Numbered from the stretch's first letter, positions 45,609 through 54,690 are shown. The stretch is 64,000 nt of DNA from Arthrobacter sp. MYb213 (GCF_002979915.1 NZ_PCQA01000001.1:682001-746000); one strand, 5' to 3'. Translations and numbers: made by a program. Notes: generated by a model from the sequence alone, not told the origin.

Positions 45609-45643
45609 GACTACTCAAGATAAATGTGATTATCCTGAGTAGT
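45609..45643 (-). terminator. Terminator of galU
   Basis: GACTACTCA (45609-45617) pairs with TGAGTAGTC (45635-45643); an inner GATAA/TTATC extends the stem past a mismatch. On the minus strand TTTTT follows. It lies 11 bases beyond the galU stop. Confidence 0.8.
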
Positions 45644-45653
45644 CCCTTTACGC

Positions 45654-46559
45654 CTAGTTATCTAGAGTAGCCACGAAAGTTTTGAGCCAGCTTTTCATAC
45701 CCTCACCGAGCTCTTCATTTTCTACGGCAAGCGTCACGTTTGCCTGCAGGTAGCTCAGCTTGTCTCCGGTGTCATAGCGGCGTCCTCGGAAAATAACCGC
45801 ATGGACCCCTCCGCCTTCGTTGTTGTTACCGGTAGCCAGTTCCTGAAGCGCGTCGGTTAACTGTATTTCCCCGCCCCGACCTGGGGCAGTGTGCTCCAAT
45901 ACCTCAAAGACTTGTGGATGCAACAAATAACGACCGATTATCGCTAGGTTACTTGGTGCTTCTTCAACGCTTGGCTTCTCAACGAGTGCATTGACCTTGA
46001 CGTAGTCTTCACCTTCGACTGAAGAAACATCTGCACAACCGTAAGCACTAATCTGCTCAGGCTCAACTTCCATGAGCGCAATGACGGAGCCACCTGTTTT
46101 CTGCTGCGTTTCCACCATCAACGACAACAGTTCATCACGTGAATCAATGAGATCATCGCCAAGAAGGACGGCAAACGGTTCGTTGCCTACATGTTGCTTA
46201 GCGCATAGAACTGCGTGACCGAGACCACGAGGGTCACGCTGGCGCACGTAGTGGATATCGCCCAGTTCAGTCGCTTCTTGGACCGAACGCAGTTTTTTAG
46301 TGTCGCCTTTGGCTTCCAATGATGCTTCGAGAGAAGGAACTCGATCGAAATGATCTTCGAGAGCGCGCTTACTACGACCTGTAATCATCAGGACATCATT
46401 GAGACCAGCTTTGACTGCCTCAGCAACAACATATTGGATCGCTGGCTTGTCGACAACGGGCAGCATCTCCTTGGGCATTGCCTTTGTTGCCGGCAGGAAT
46501 CTCGTTCCAAGACCCGCTGCTGGGATAACCGCTTTAGTAATTTTTGGATTTAGTGCCAC
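45654..46559 (-). CDS. galU: UTP-glucose-1-phosphate uridylyltransferase
   Basis: 301 residues; GTG 46559 start. Nucleotidyltransferase features of GalU: AVIPAAGLGTRFLPATKAMPKEMLP, KPAIQYVVAEAV, LGDDLIDS, and GEIQLTDAL near residue 240. It makes UDP-glucose for teichoic acid glycosylation, glycolipid anchors and storage sugars. It sits between the LCP gene and coaD and carries its own terminator, so it is probably a separate transcription unit. Confidence 0.96.
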   Translation of the reverse strand: MALNPKITKAVIPAAGLGTRFLPATKAMPKEMLPVVDKPAIQYVVAEAVKAGLNDVLMITGRSKRALEDHFDRVPSLEASLEAKGDTKKLRSVQEATELGDIHYVRQRDPRGLGHAVLCAKQHVGNEPFAVLLGDDLIDSRDELLSLMVETQQKTGGSVIALMEVEPEQISAYGCADVSSVEGEDYVKVNALVEKPSVEEAPSNLAIIGRYLLHPQVFEVLEHTAPGRGGEIQLTDALQELATGNNNEGGGVHAVIFRGRRYDTGDKLSYLQANVTLAVENEELGEGMKSWLKTFVATLDN

Positions 46560-46635
46560 GGTGATAGTCCCCCACCATTCTCAAATGTAAATAAAATTTT
46601 GCGAACCATTCCCTGCTCGTTACAGGAACCTGAAT

Positions 46636-47109
46636 TTAACTCTTTTTCGACAGTCGTTTAATGACCGCGCGTGGGAAGTACTCGTTAACATCCCCACCCA
46701 GTGACTGCACCTCTTTGAGCAGCGACGACGATAGGTGAGTAAATCTCGTATCGGCCTGCAGAAAGACTGTCTCCACTCCGGTGAGATGACGGTTCATCGT
46801 AGCCATAGGAATTTCATAGGCATAGTCCACTGTGCTTCGCAGCCCTTTCACTATTGCCTCTGCTCCTTGCTCCTTGCAAAAGTCCGCAAGGAGACCTTGC
46901 CCCATAGGTATGGCCGAGACACCACGAAGACCTCCCACCGTCTCTTCGACGATGGCAACCCGCTCTTCTTCAGAAAAACGATACTTCTTTGAGTAGTTTG
47001 TCGATACGGCAACAATGACCTCGTCAAAGAGACTTGCCGCTCGGGCAATGATCTCAACATGGCCATTGTGAAGGGGATCAAAAGATCCTGGGCATACAGC
47101 TCTGCGCAT
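46636..47109 (-). CDS. coaD: Phosphopantetheine adenylyltransferase
   Basis: 157 residues, usual length. CPGSFDPLHNGHVEII holds the HxGH motif; VKGLRSTVDYAYEIPMATMN and THLSSSLLKEVQSLGGDV are conserved CoaD blocks. It catalyses the penultimate step of coenzyme A synthesis. Elsewhere in Micrococcales it adjoins rsmD; here two plus-strand genes (47223-49213) intervene. The ATG at 47109 has no Shine-Dalgarno; a TAGATT box 6 bases upstream suggests a leaderless transcript. Confidence 0.97.
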   Translation of the reverse strand: MRRAVCPGSFDPLHNGHVEIIARAASLFDEVIVAVSTNYSKKYRFSEEERVAIVEETVGGLRGVSAIPMGQGLLADFCKEQGAEAIVKGLRSTVDYAYEIPMATMNRHLTGVETVFLQADTRFTHLSSSLLKEVQSLGGDVNEYFPRAVIKRLSKKS

Positions 47110-47187
47110 ATCTAGAATCTATCAACAAACCTTAGATAACACGTGATTTTGATACTACTGTCGTGTAACGATTCATGTGTGTTCGCT

Positions 47188-47216
47188 TAGACCATCCAGA
47201 GGCCACGAAGCATAAT
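47188..47216 (+). promoter_or_regulatory. Promoter of the aminotransferase gene, probably leaderless
   Basis: -35 TAGACC (47188-47193), 17-bp spacer, -10 CATAAT (47211-47216). The ATG follows after 6 bases, so transcription should start at or next to it; there is no Shine-Dalgarno. Confidence 0.5.
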
Positions 47217-47222
47217 TGAGCT

Positions 47223-48434
47223 ATGACCATTGAATCTACCCCCTGGCGACGAACTGCTCAGAGCGCAAATCTCTTGGGAGCAAACGGTGAACCCAGCGTC
47301 ACGATCTTTGAAGAAATTACCGGCCTTGCCAATAAACATCAGGCAATTAACCTAGGTCAAGGTTTCCCAGATACGGAAGGTCCACAAGAAATTCGTGAGC
47401 TTGCAGTCAAGGCTATCCACGACGGGGCCAACCAATACGCCCCTGGCAGCGGGATTCCCGTGCTACGAAATGCGATAGCAAAGCATCAACACCGGTTTTA
47501 CGGGTTGACCATTGATCCTGACACTCAGGTGGTCGTCTCCACGGGAGCAACGGAAGCAATAGCTGCGGCAGTTTTGGCTTTTGTCGAAGCTGGGGACGAG
47601 GTAGTCACCTTTGAGCCGTTCTACGATTCCTACGCCGCCATGATTGGACTGGCTAACGCAACTCACAAGGTAGTGAAATTGCGCGCTCCCGCCTTCGCGC
47701 CTGATCTTGATGAGCTTCGTAATGCCGTTACGAGTAAAACTCGGATGATTATTGTCAATAATCCCCATAACCCTACTGGGACCATCTTTGACACTGAGGT
47801 CTTAGACGAAATCATTGCTCTTGCGCACAAGCACGATTGCATTATCCTTTCGGATGAAGTGTACGAACATCTCACTTTCGCTTCCGTACATGTTCCCATC
47901 GCTAGCCGCACCGGCGGCTTTGAACGAACCATTACGCTTTCCTCCGCAGGCAAATCCTTTTCCTTTACAGGTTGGAAAGTCGGCTGGGCAACCGGGCCAC
48001 GAGAGCTAATAACTGCTCTGCGCACAGTCAAACAGTTCCTTTCATACTCTTCTGGGCCTGCCTTCCAGCCTGCCGTAGCGCAGGCATTAGAACTACCCGA
48101 TACATTCTTTGAAGGTTTTGCCGCAGATCTTGGTGCTCGTGGCGATCAACTTGCCAAAGGACTTGAAGACGTTGGTATTCAAGTGATTAGGCCCAAGGGT
48201 ACGTATTTTTTGGTTGCAGATTTACAGGGCCTGGGCAATAACAGCGCGTTGGACGTTGCGAAACTGATGCCGGAGCGTATCGGTGTAGCTGCGATTCCAA
48301 TGTCCGTATTCGCTCTTCAAGAAAACCAGAAGGACCATTCCTCCTTGCTGCGGTTTGCTTTCTGCAAAAGACCTGAAGTTATCAGCGAAGCGGTAGAGCG
48401 GCTCCAACATCTTCCTAAGGTACTAGCAAAATGA
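47223..48434 (+). CDS. PLP-dependent class I/II aminotransferase (DapC / kynurenine aminotransferase-like)
   Basis: 403 residues. INLGQGFPDTEGP, YAPGSG, STGATEAIAAAVLAFVEAGDEV, NNPHNPTG (substrate carboxylate site), SDEVYEHL, and the PLP-lysine motif SAGKSFSFTGWKVGW. In Actinobacteria the closest relatives are annotated N-succinyldiaminopimelate aminotransferase (lysine/peptidoglycan precursor) or kynurenine-type aminotransferase; the sequence alone does not decide. The stop overlaps the start of the next gene by 4 bp (ATGA). Confidence 0.9.
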   Translation: MTIESTPWRRTAQSANLLGANGEPSVTIFEEITGLANKHQAINLGQGFPDTEGPQEIRELAVKAIHDGANQYAPGSGIPVLRNAIAKHQHRFYGLTIDPDTQVVVSTGATEAIAAAVLAFVEAGDEVVTFEPFYDSYAAMIGLANATHKVVKLRAPAFAPDLDELRNAVTSKTRMIIVNNPHNPTGTIFDTEVLDEIIALAHKHDCIILSDEVYEHLTFASVHVPIASRTGGFERTITLSSAGKSFSFTGWKVGWATGPRELITALRTVKQFLSYSSGPAFQPAVAQALELPDTFFEGFAADLGARGDQLAKGLEDVGIQVIRPKGTYFLVADLQGLGNNSALDVAKLMPERIGVAAIPMSVFALQENQKDHSSLLRFAFCKRPEVISEAVERLQHLPKVLAK

Positions 48435-49213
48435 GTATGAAACCGCTGAAACGCTGGCTTGGTGGGATCCAAGAACACGCAAGTATTTATCCTGATGATC
48501 TCGTTCCAGGAGCGATGATCTTAGCGATTGGTGGCGCCGAACAGTCACACGTTAATCTGACTCACCCAGAGGAAATCTTCTACGAATACCTCGCGCGGAT
48601 TGCGAATCACCTCGACGTGCTACGCCCACAGCCTGACCCGCTCAAATTCTTGCATTTGGGCGCAGGTGCCCTGACCTTGGCCAGGTGGGCTGCATTACGG
48701 TACCCCGAGAGCCAACATGTGGCTGTTGATATTGAGCGTGAGCTACTTGATTTTGTTTTGACTCATCTGCCTTTGCCAGAACAATGCAATTTGCAGACAC
48801 TGGTGGCGGATGCCCGAGCAGTCTTGAAAGAAGAATTGCTGGAAGAGAAACATGACGTAATCGTCTTAGATATTTTCAGCGGCCCGGAAGCACCAGAGCA
48901 TCTGACTAGACCCGAATACTATGAAGAACTGGCTCAGGCGCTAGTACCTGAGGGTTTGCTCTTCGTAAATATTGGTGACGACCCACCACTGGCGTTTACG
49001 GACCGCCAAGTTCAAGCCGCGCAATCTGTGTTCGACTATGTCCTGCTAAGTTCAACCCCGGAAATGTTTACGCGCAAATTCCCTGGCAACTTGATACTTA
49101 CCGCTTCAAAGAAGCAAATCGACCAAGTAACTATTCAAGCTTGCGAGGCTGCTGGTCCGTACCCATCAGAGGTCAAACACTCTTTAGCTCTGGACCGGTT
49201 CGGCAAACCATAA
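48431..49213 (+). CDS. Spermidine-synthase-like methyltransferase-fold protein
   Basis: 260 residues. Rossmann-fold SAM-type motifs: FLHLGAGALTLARWAA (motif I), HVAVDIERELLDF, VADARAVL, HDVIVLDIFSG. The layout is that of spermidine-synthase-like proteins without the membrane part found in many fused actinobacterial relatives. Whether it makes polyamines is unknown. Translationally coupled to the aminotransferase gene. Its last 30 bases overlap the 3' end of rsmD on the other strand. Confidence 0.85.
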   Translation: MSMKPLKRWLGGIQEHASIYPDDLVPGAMILAIGGAEQSHVNLTHPEEIFYEYLARIANHLDVLRPQPDPLKFLHLGAGALTLARWAALRYPESQHVAVDIERELLDFVLTHLPLPEQCNLQTLVADARAVLKEELLEEKHDVIVLDIFSGPEAPEHLTRPEYYEELAQALVPEGLLFVNIGDDPPLAFTDRQVQAAQSVFDYVLLSSTPEMFTRKFPGNLILTASKKQIDQVTIQACEAAGPYPSEVKHSLALDRFGKP

Positions 49214-49774
49214 TCTCGTTTCGCCGTATTTTTTGTCAGCGATCTTTTCCAAGTTTGCGGGCCATATCGGTTCTGGCGAACGGCTTGAACGCTCGACAAT
49301 GACCGTTGCGTCTTCTGCCAAAACTCTAGAAACTTTGTCGAGGGTGACAGCGAGTTCCTGATCAGTCAATGGATATGGAGGATCCATGAAGATTAGGTCA
49401 AAGGTTCTTTTTGGAGCATTCGTCTCTTCGTCGAAAAAGCTGGAGAGAACCGTATCAACTTTTCCTCGTTGGACCGAGACAACTTCACTCTTCAGCGCCT
49501 CATTGATTTTGGTGGCGTTGTGCTGACAGACGCTCACCGCTTTAGGAGCTAGCTCAACGAGCAATACCTGGCGTGCTCCACGACTTGCGGTCTCTAGCCC
49601 TAGGGAGCCAGAACCAGCAAAGAGATCCAATACACGGGCCGACGAAATGACGTTCCAGCTTTCGAGGCGAGAAAACAGTGCTTCTTTGACTCGGTCGGTA
49701 GTCGGTCTTGTTGCATCTCCGGGTACTGATTTCAGGCTAGTGCCCCCGGCAATTCCGGAGATAATACGGCTCAT
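49184..49774 (-). CDS. rsmD: 16S rRNA (guanine966-N2)-methyltransferase
   Basis: 196 residues. Begins RIISGIAGG and has PTTDRVKEALFSRL, VLDLFAGSGSLGLETASRGA (SAM site) and DLIFMDPPYPL (catalytic DPPY). Methylates G966 of 16S rRNA. It lies 29 bp downstream of recG. Convergent with, and overlapping by 30 bp, the spermidine-synthase-like gene. Confidence 0.95.
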   Translation of the reverse strand: MSRIISGIAGGTSLKSVPGDATRPTTDRVKEALFSRLESWNVISSARVLDLFAGSGSLGLETASRGARQVLLVELAPKAVSVCQHNATKINEALKSEVVSVQRGKVDTVLSSFFDEETNAPKRTFDLIFMDPPYPLTDQELAVTLDKVSRVLAEDATVIVERSSRSPEPIWPANLEKIADKKYGETRLWFAEPVQS

Positions 49775-49803
49775 GTCTTGTTACTACTTTCCAAGTGTCA
49801 ACG

Positions 49804-51993
49804 TTAGTTCTTATTCAGAAATTCTCTAGTGGACTGGTCTATCCATGATTCAGCGACGACGAAGAGTTCTGGATACTTGGTAGCCCAGGCACCATCTTTG
49901 ATGAGTCCCTGCACGTCTTCTCGTGCAGACTCTATGAGCCCACGGTCTTTGATAATACTTAGTTCTCGTAGCGTTGAGCGACTACCAGACTGCTGTATTC
50001 CAAGGATATTGCCCTCCTTGCGTTCGGCTAGGTCCGCCTCGGCTAATTCAAACCCATCAAGGGTTGATTCAATGGTGCGTAACCTATTGACTGATTGATG
50101 ATCCGCATCCAACCATGTGGTGAGTAAGCAAGTACCGGGTAAACCGCCACGGCCCACTCGACCTCGTAACTGGTGAAGCTGCGAGATGCCGAATCTTTCG
50201 GCATCCATGATTACCATCAACGTTGCGTTGTGAACGTCCACGCCAACTTCAATCACAGTGGTAGAGACCAAAACATCTATCTGCCCATCAGCAAACTCAT
50301 CCATGATTTCTTGTTTATCTTGGGAATCAAGTTGCGAATGCAAGGCTTCAATACGCACACTGTCAAAAGATTGCATCGAGGAAAGCAACTCAAACATTGA
50401 TTCAACGCTCATGGTCTGGTTGGCGCCGTCTTCAGCGGTGGCCACCAAAATTCCTTGTTCGGCAGCGGTCTCCGAAATTCGTGGACACACCACATAAACT
50501 TGATGCCCCTTGGTCACTTCTTCACGGATCCGTGAGAATAGCCTGTCCCGGTAACCGGTCAACTGCATCGGGACAATATGTGTTGAAATCGGGGCACGCC
50601 CTGCTGGCAGCTTTTTAATTGTCGAAGTATCTAGGTCTCCAAAAACCGTCATTGCAACGGTACGTGGAATTGGTGTGGCCGTCATGACCAACGTATGCGG
50701 TACGTTTTCTTCGCCCTTAGCACGCAACGCGTCTCGTTGCTCCACGCCGAAACGATGCTGCTCATCGATTACCACGAGGCCAAGCTCCGCGAAGCGCACA
50801 TGATCGCCCAAAAGCGCATGCGTTCCAATGATCAGTCCAATTTCCCCGCTGGCAATACCCAGAAGCGCTTGACGGCGCTGCGCCGTCTTTGCCGACCCGG
50901 TGAGCAGGGCTACCCCGGTGCCTTCACCCTCACCAAATAAGCCGGGTTCGGCCAAGTCTCCCAGCATCTTCTTGATGGAGGAATGGTGCTGGGCTGCAAG
51001 AACTTCAGTGGGCGCAAGTAACGCGGCTTGTCCACCGGAATCGATGACCTGCAAAATAGCTCGCAAAGCGACAACGGTTTTACCTGAGCCGACTTCACCT
51101 TGGAGAAGGCGGTGCATCGGATGCTCATTGAGCAGATCTGCCGAGATCTCTTTGCCAACCTCTATTTGATCTTCGGTGAGTGTAAAAGGCAGTCTTGAAT
51201 CAAACTTTTCGGCTAACCCGCCTTTGACCGGTTTGCGCGCAATGGCTGGCTGGTTTCCTACGGCACGGTTTCGTTCTGCCAGTGAGAGTTGCAGCATGAA
51301 GGCTTCTTCGAAGGCAAAACGCTGGCGGGCAATATAGGCATGTTTGATTTCACGCGGGTGGTGTCTGTCTAGGTAGGCCTTGGCCCTAGGCGGGTAGTGA
51401 TGCTTTGCCAGGAGTTGTTCTGGCAGAAATTCGGGAAGTTGTTCCTCTGTCATTTCATCCATGAGCAGTGAGAGTAAGTCTCGAATTTTCTTATTTGGCA
51501 TTTTTGCCGAGGCCGGATAGATCGGTATGGGCCGCGGATCAGCCTCGGCTACCGTGTCTAAGATGGCGTAATCGGGTTGGCTAAGCTGCAGGTGGTCCTG
51601 ATACCAGCCAACTTTGCCGCTGAACATCGCAATGGTTCCGACTTGTAAGTCTTGACGCGCTTGATAGCCGTTGAAAAAGGTCATCTTCAGTTCTTGGCTA
51701 TTCTGGTCAAGTTCGTCACTGACTGTCACTTCAAAGATGAAGCCACGACGTGAGTGCATTTGCCGCTGGCTCACGTTAGTCACTTGGGCTACGACGGTGA
51801 CGTGCTCGTCAAAAGGTAATTCTGCAATGGGGGTCAGCTCCCCCACATCGACGTAGCGCCGAGGAAAATGCCAGAGGAATTGACCAACAGTGGTGTATCC
51901 AAAGGCCTTTTCTAGGGCACCAGCATTCTTGGCCCCGAGCACGAGCGAAAGTTCAGCTTGCTCCAAAGATACCGCTTTGGTCTCATCCATCAT
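49804..51993 (-). CDS. recG: ATP-dependent DNA helicase RecG
   Basis: 729 residues. Wedge/OB domain at the N-terminus (LWHFPRRYVDVGEL), helicase motifs I LQGEVGSGKTVVA, Ia LAPTEVLAAQH, II VIDEQHRFGV, III MTATPIPRT, and the C-terminal half with TTVIEVGVDVHNA and QLRGRVGRGG. Remodels stalled replication forks and Holliday junctions. The start overlaps the DAK2 gene by 11 bp; the ATGATG allows either of two starts. Confidence 0.98.
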   Translation of the reverse strand: MMDETKAVSLEQAELSLVLGAKNAGALEKAFGYTTVGQFLWHFPRRYVDVGELTPIAELPFDEHVTVVAQVTNVSQRQMHSRRGFIFEVTVSDELDQNSQELKMTFFNGYQARQDLQVGTIAMFSGKVGWYQDHLQLSQPDYAILDTVAEADPRPIPIYPASAKMPNKKIRDLLSLLMDEMTEEQLPEFLPEQLLAKHHYPPRAKAYLDRHHPREIKHAYIARQRFAFEEAFMLQLSLAERNRAVGNQPAIARKPVKGGLAEKFDSRLPFTLTEDQIEVGKEISADLLNEHPMHRLLQGEVGSGKTVVALRAILQVIDSGGQAALLAPTEVLAAQHHSSIKKMLGDLAEPGLFGEGEGTGVALLTGSAKTAQRRQALLGIASGEIGLIIGTHALLGDHVRFAELGLVVIDEQHRFGVEQRDALRAKGEENVPHTLVMTATPIPRTVAMTVFGDLDTSTIKKLPAGRAPISTHIVPMQLTGYRDRLFSRIREEVTKGHQVYVVCPRISETAAEQGILVATAEDGANQTMSVESMFELLSSMQSFDSVRIEALHSQLDSQDKQEIMDEFADGQIDVLVSTTVIEVGVDVHNATLMVIMDAERFGISQLHQLRGRVGRGGLPGTCLLTTWLDADHQSVNRLRTIESTLDGFELAEADLAERKEGNILGIQQSGSRSTLRELSIIKDRGLIESAREDVQGLIKDGAWATKYPELFVVAESWIDQSTREFLNKN

Positions 51994-52948
51994 GAGTACA
52001 CAAGTCGGTGATGCTGATGTTCACCGGCTCCCCCTGCTGACGGATAAGTTCTAATGCCATGTCCGCCTCGGCCACGTGCACGTGGACCCTCCACCGGTAA
52101 ACTTCTTCGCCGGTGGGATTGACCGGGGACATGATCACCGAGTCACCCACTCGATCCAGTTGCCCGCGCAGTGTGGCTGCTCCCAGCGCATCAAGGGTAA
52201 TGGTGCACATGACTTCGACGCCCTGAGCATCATTTTGGATCAAATGTACATGTGGATCTTGTACTTGGTATCCGTTGAACCCTTCATAGGATTCAAAGTC
52301 TGTTTCGGTACCACGAACCGCAGCGCAGAGCTCGTCTAAAATCACCAGCATTCCTACGGCACCGGCATCAACTACGCCAGCATTTTCAAGGCTAGGTAAT
52401 TCGTTTTCGGTACCGCGTACAGCCATCCGCGAGGCCTGAGCCACTTGATGAAGCACGGTATCCAGGGCTGCGCGGCTCTCCACATCTGTTTTAATATGAG
52501 CCAAAGTTGAACCGGCAGCCAACGCTGCAGCACTGATGACCGAAAGCATGGTGCCTTCTACCGGCTCACTCAGCGCAGACCAAGAACGGACCTTTGCCCG
52601 TTCAAGGCCTTTGGAGAGCAGGCTCGCGGTCAGCCGGTCGTGGCCCCGCCATGGTTCTGCGAGGCCACTGAGGAACACCGCCAGCAGGGTTCCTGAGTTG
52701 CCGCGCGCTGACTCCATGGACGCGCGAGCGGCAACTTCTAAGAACCCACCGATGTCATCACTTTCCAGCTTGCTGACTGCGTCATGTCCGGCCCGAGCGG
52801 TGAGATATAGGTTAGTTCCTGTATCCCCATCGGCAACCGGAAATACATTGATGGCATTGAGCCTATCTGAATGATTCCCGAGACTCTTCACACTCCGTTG
52901 CAACCATTCACGAATGGCGCGCACGGAGGTATCGAGTTTTTGTGTCAT
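51983..52948 (-). CDS. DAK2 domain protein, short FakA/YloV-like form
   Basis: 321 residues. The N-terminal DAK2 domain has VFPVADGDTGTNLYLT (Asp-rich ATP-Mg site), RGNSGTLLAVFLSG, PVEGTMLSVISAA and GVVDAGAVGMLVILDEL. A middle domain of about 90 residues follows, and the protein then ends (SITDLCTHDG). The C-terminal EDD/DegV-like domain that brings full FakA proteins to about 550 residues is absent, as in many actinobacterial homologues beside recG. FakA-type enzymes phosphorylate fatty acids bound to FakB; whether this short form does so is unclear. Starts ATG 52948, 22 bp from the LCP gene, and overlaps recG by 11 bp. Confidence 0.88.
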   Translation of the reverse strand: MTQKLDTSVRAIREWLQRSVKSLGNHSDRLNAINVFPVADGDTGTNLYLTARAGHDAVSKLESDDIGGFLEVAARASMESARGNSGTLLAVFLSGLAEPWRGHDRLTASLLSKGLERAKVRSWSALSEPVEGTMLSVISAAALAAGSTLAHIKTDVESRAALDTVLHQVAQASRMAVRGTENELPSLENAGVVDAGAVGMLVILDELCAAVRGTETDFESYEGFNGYQVQDPHVHLIQNDAQGVEVMCTITLDALGAATLRGQLDRVGDSVIMSPVNPTGEEVYRWRVHVHVAEADMALELIRQQGEPVNISITDLCTHDG

Positions 52949-52969
52949 GGGAAATCGGGTCTTTCAGTT

Positions 52970-54016
52970 TTATTTGGAAACGTCCGTGGTTGCCACGAAC
53001 TCATCCATTTTGTCTTCCTGCAACGCCTTACCAAACTTATCAATAGTTTCCATGTCAGGTATGACTATCGACTGGCCGTCTGCGGAACGCCCTGGTCCCT
53101 TATTTGGCAAGGTAAAGAAGGTCATGTCGCTTGGACGCACGTTAATCATTGAGGCTGCATAGCCGGCGACTTTGGACGCATCCAATGTTTCATCCACGGC
53201 AATAAATGGCGCAATCTCGGTGACAACATTGTTAAGCTTACCCGGGTTGGTCAGGGTGTCTTTGGACATGATTTGTCCAAGCATTGCCTTGACGAAGAGC
53301 TGCTGGTTCTTCACACGTCCATAGTCACTACCTGGGAACGACTTACGCTCACGTACAAAGGCTAGTGCTTGTTCGCCATCTAGTGTCTGCACGCCGGCAG
53401 GGAAATACATGCCGTTAGTAATCGACTGGCGGAAAGCCTGAGGGTTGTTTACCGTCACTCCTCCGAGCGCGTCGGTCAAACCTTTGAAGCCTTCAAAGTC
53501 TACGGAGGCTACGTGGTTGATACGAACTCCGAAGAGTCCTTCCAAGGTTTCTACGGCCTTAGGAACGCCACCGCTAGCGAATGCGCGATTGATCTTCGCA
53601 GTTCCAACACCCGGAATATCCAACCAGGTATCACGCATCACCGAGGTGACGTACATGCCCTTACGGTCAGCTGGGATATGTACCAGCATCATGGTGTCCG
53701 AGCGGCCACCGTTTGGAAGGGTTCCGAACTCCTCACTTGATTCGTCTGTTTCGCGAGTGGCGCGGGTATCACTACCAAGAAGCAGGATGTTCACTGCATC
53801 TTTAGATTCTTCTTTAACCTCTGGGCGATTTTCTTCGGCAGGGAATGCCTCGGCAATCTTGTCACTCTTCGAGTCGAAGGTGCGACCAAGATTCCAAACG
53901 TACCCGCCGGCCACGAGGCCGGCAATCACTACTAGCGCCAGAATGCCAATGAGGATTCCACGACCAGTGCGTTTTTTCTTCGCACGTGGACGTACGGGCT
54001 GTTCTTCGAAGGACAT
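52970..54016 (-). CDS. LytR-CpsA-Psr (LCP) family wall-polymer ligase, second copy
   Basis: 348 residues. Basic N-terminus, membrane helix (about 22-45), then the LCP domain: NILLLGSDTRATRE, GRSDTMMLVHIPAD, SVMRDTWLDIPGVGTAKINRAF (catalytic Arg), DFEGFKGL, ALAFVRERKSFPGSDYGRVKNQQ. All key Asp/Arg residues are intact. Clearly homologous along its length to the 44472-45533 product. Divergent from the DUF3515 gene, with about 66 bp between starts. It occupies the place where thiL often lies in related genomes. Confidence 0.93.
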   Translation of the reverse strand: MSFEEQPVRPRAKKKRTGRGILIGILALVVIAGLVAGGYVWNLGRTFDSKSDKIAEAFPAEENRPEVKEESKDAVNILLLGSDTRATRETDESSEEFGTLPNGGRSDTMMLVHIPADRKGMYVTSVMRDTWLDIPGVGTAKINRAFASGGVPKAVETLEGLFGVRINHVASVDFEGFKGLTDALGGVTVNNPQAFRQSITNGMYFPAGVQTLDGEQALAFVRERKSFPGSDYGRVKNQQLFVKAMLGQIMSKDTLTNPGKLNNVVTEIAPFIAVDETLDASKVAGYAASMINVRPSDMTFFTLPNKGPGRSADGQSIVIPDMETIDKFGKALQEDKMDEFVATTDVSK

Positions 54017-54082
54017 ATGCTACCTTTCACAGTTTCATCTTTTTACATCTTATCTTTCAGAAACGAACGGTACGCTGTTAAA

Positions 54083-54604
54083 GTGTCCGTTTTCAGTAAT
54101 AAGAGTCAAGAGTCATCAAAACTTAATCTAAAGATTAGGCGTACGGCTACTTTAGCCGTAGCCGCCATGGTGATCACACCCACACTTGCAGCTTGCGCTT
54201 CCTTAGCAGCCGTAGAGCCAGCAAGTGATGCCGGAAATCCAGTCTGCGCCGAGATGATGGTGATTCTCCCGCAGTTCATTGGTGATGCTGAGCGCCGTAG
54301 TACTAACTCTCAGGCTACCGCCGCGTGGGGTGACCCATCTCAGGTTGTCCTACGGTGTGGGGTTCAAGTCCCCGGCCCAACGACAGATCCCTGTGTCTCA
54401 GTGAACGAGGTAGATTGGATTGCTCACGAAGGTGAGGATGGTGTGTGGACGTTAACCACCTACGGCCGTACCCCGGCTACCGAAGTCGTTTTAGACCCGC
54501 AGGTAATTCCGTCTAGTACTGTGCTCGCTTCGCTATCTCAGGCCGCCTCACGCATTCCCGCGGAAGGTGCTTGCGTCAGCGTCGAGAAGAACGTAGACCT
54601 CTAA
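54083..54604 (+). CDS. DUF3515 family lipoprotein
   Basis: 173 residues from GTG 54083; the longer ORF from 54017 has a non-signal-like extension overlapping the divergent LCP gene region. Basic IRR, hydrophobic stretch and lipobox LAAC mark a lipoprotein signal. The mature domain has VCAEMMVILPQ, AAWGDPSQVVLRCGV, DPCVSVNEVDWIAHE and YGRTPATEVVLDP, typical of DUF3515. Function unknown; in Actinobacteria it is regularly placed next to ddl, as here (convergent, 86 bp). Confidence 0.88.
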   Translation: MSVFSNKSQESSKLNLKIRRTATLAVAAMVITPTLAACASLAAVEPASDAGNPVCAEMMVILPQFIGDAERRSTNSQATAAWGDPSQVVLRCGVQVPGPTTDPCVSVNEVDWIAHEGEDGVWTLTTYGRTPATEVVLDPQVIPSSTVLASLSQAASRIPAEGACVSVEKNVDL

Positions 54605-54636
54605 GCCAGCCTGGCCAACGCCAAAGCCGTTCAAAC

Positions 54637-54677
54637 ATGAGGACCGTCATAGATCAGAGATCTTTGACGGTCCTCAT
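54637..54677. terminator. Bidirectional terminator between DUF3515 gene and ddl
   Basis: ATGAGGACCGTCA (54637-54649) pairs with TGACGGTCCTCAT (54665-54677), a perfect 13-bp stem, and the inner AGATC/GATCT continues it. It lies between convergent genes, 33 bases past one stop and 14 past the other. Confidence 0.8.
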
Positions 54678-54690
54678 CAGTTAAATTTCT

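Noticed and set aside
54355-54378. tRNA T-arm-like GGGGTTCAAGTCCCC
   Set aside because: It lies inside the DUF3515 coding sequence, and no acceptor, D or anticodon arm can be placed upstream.
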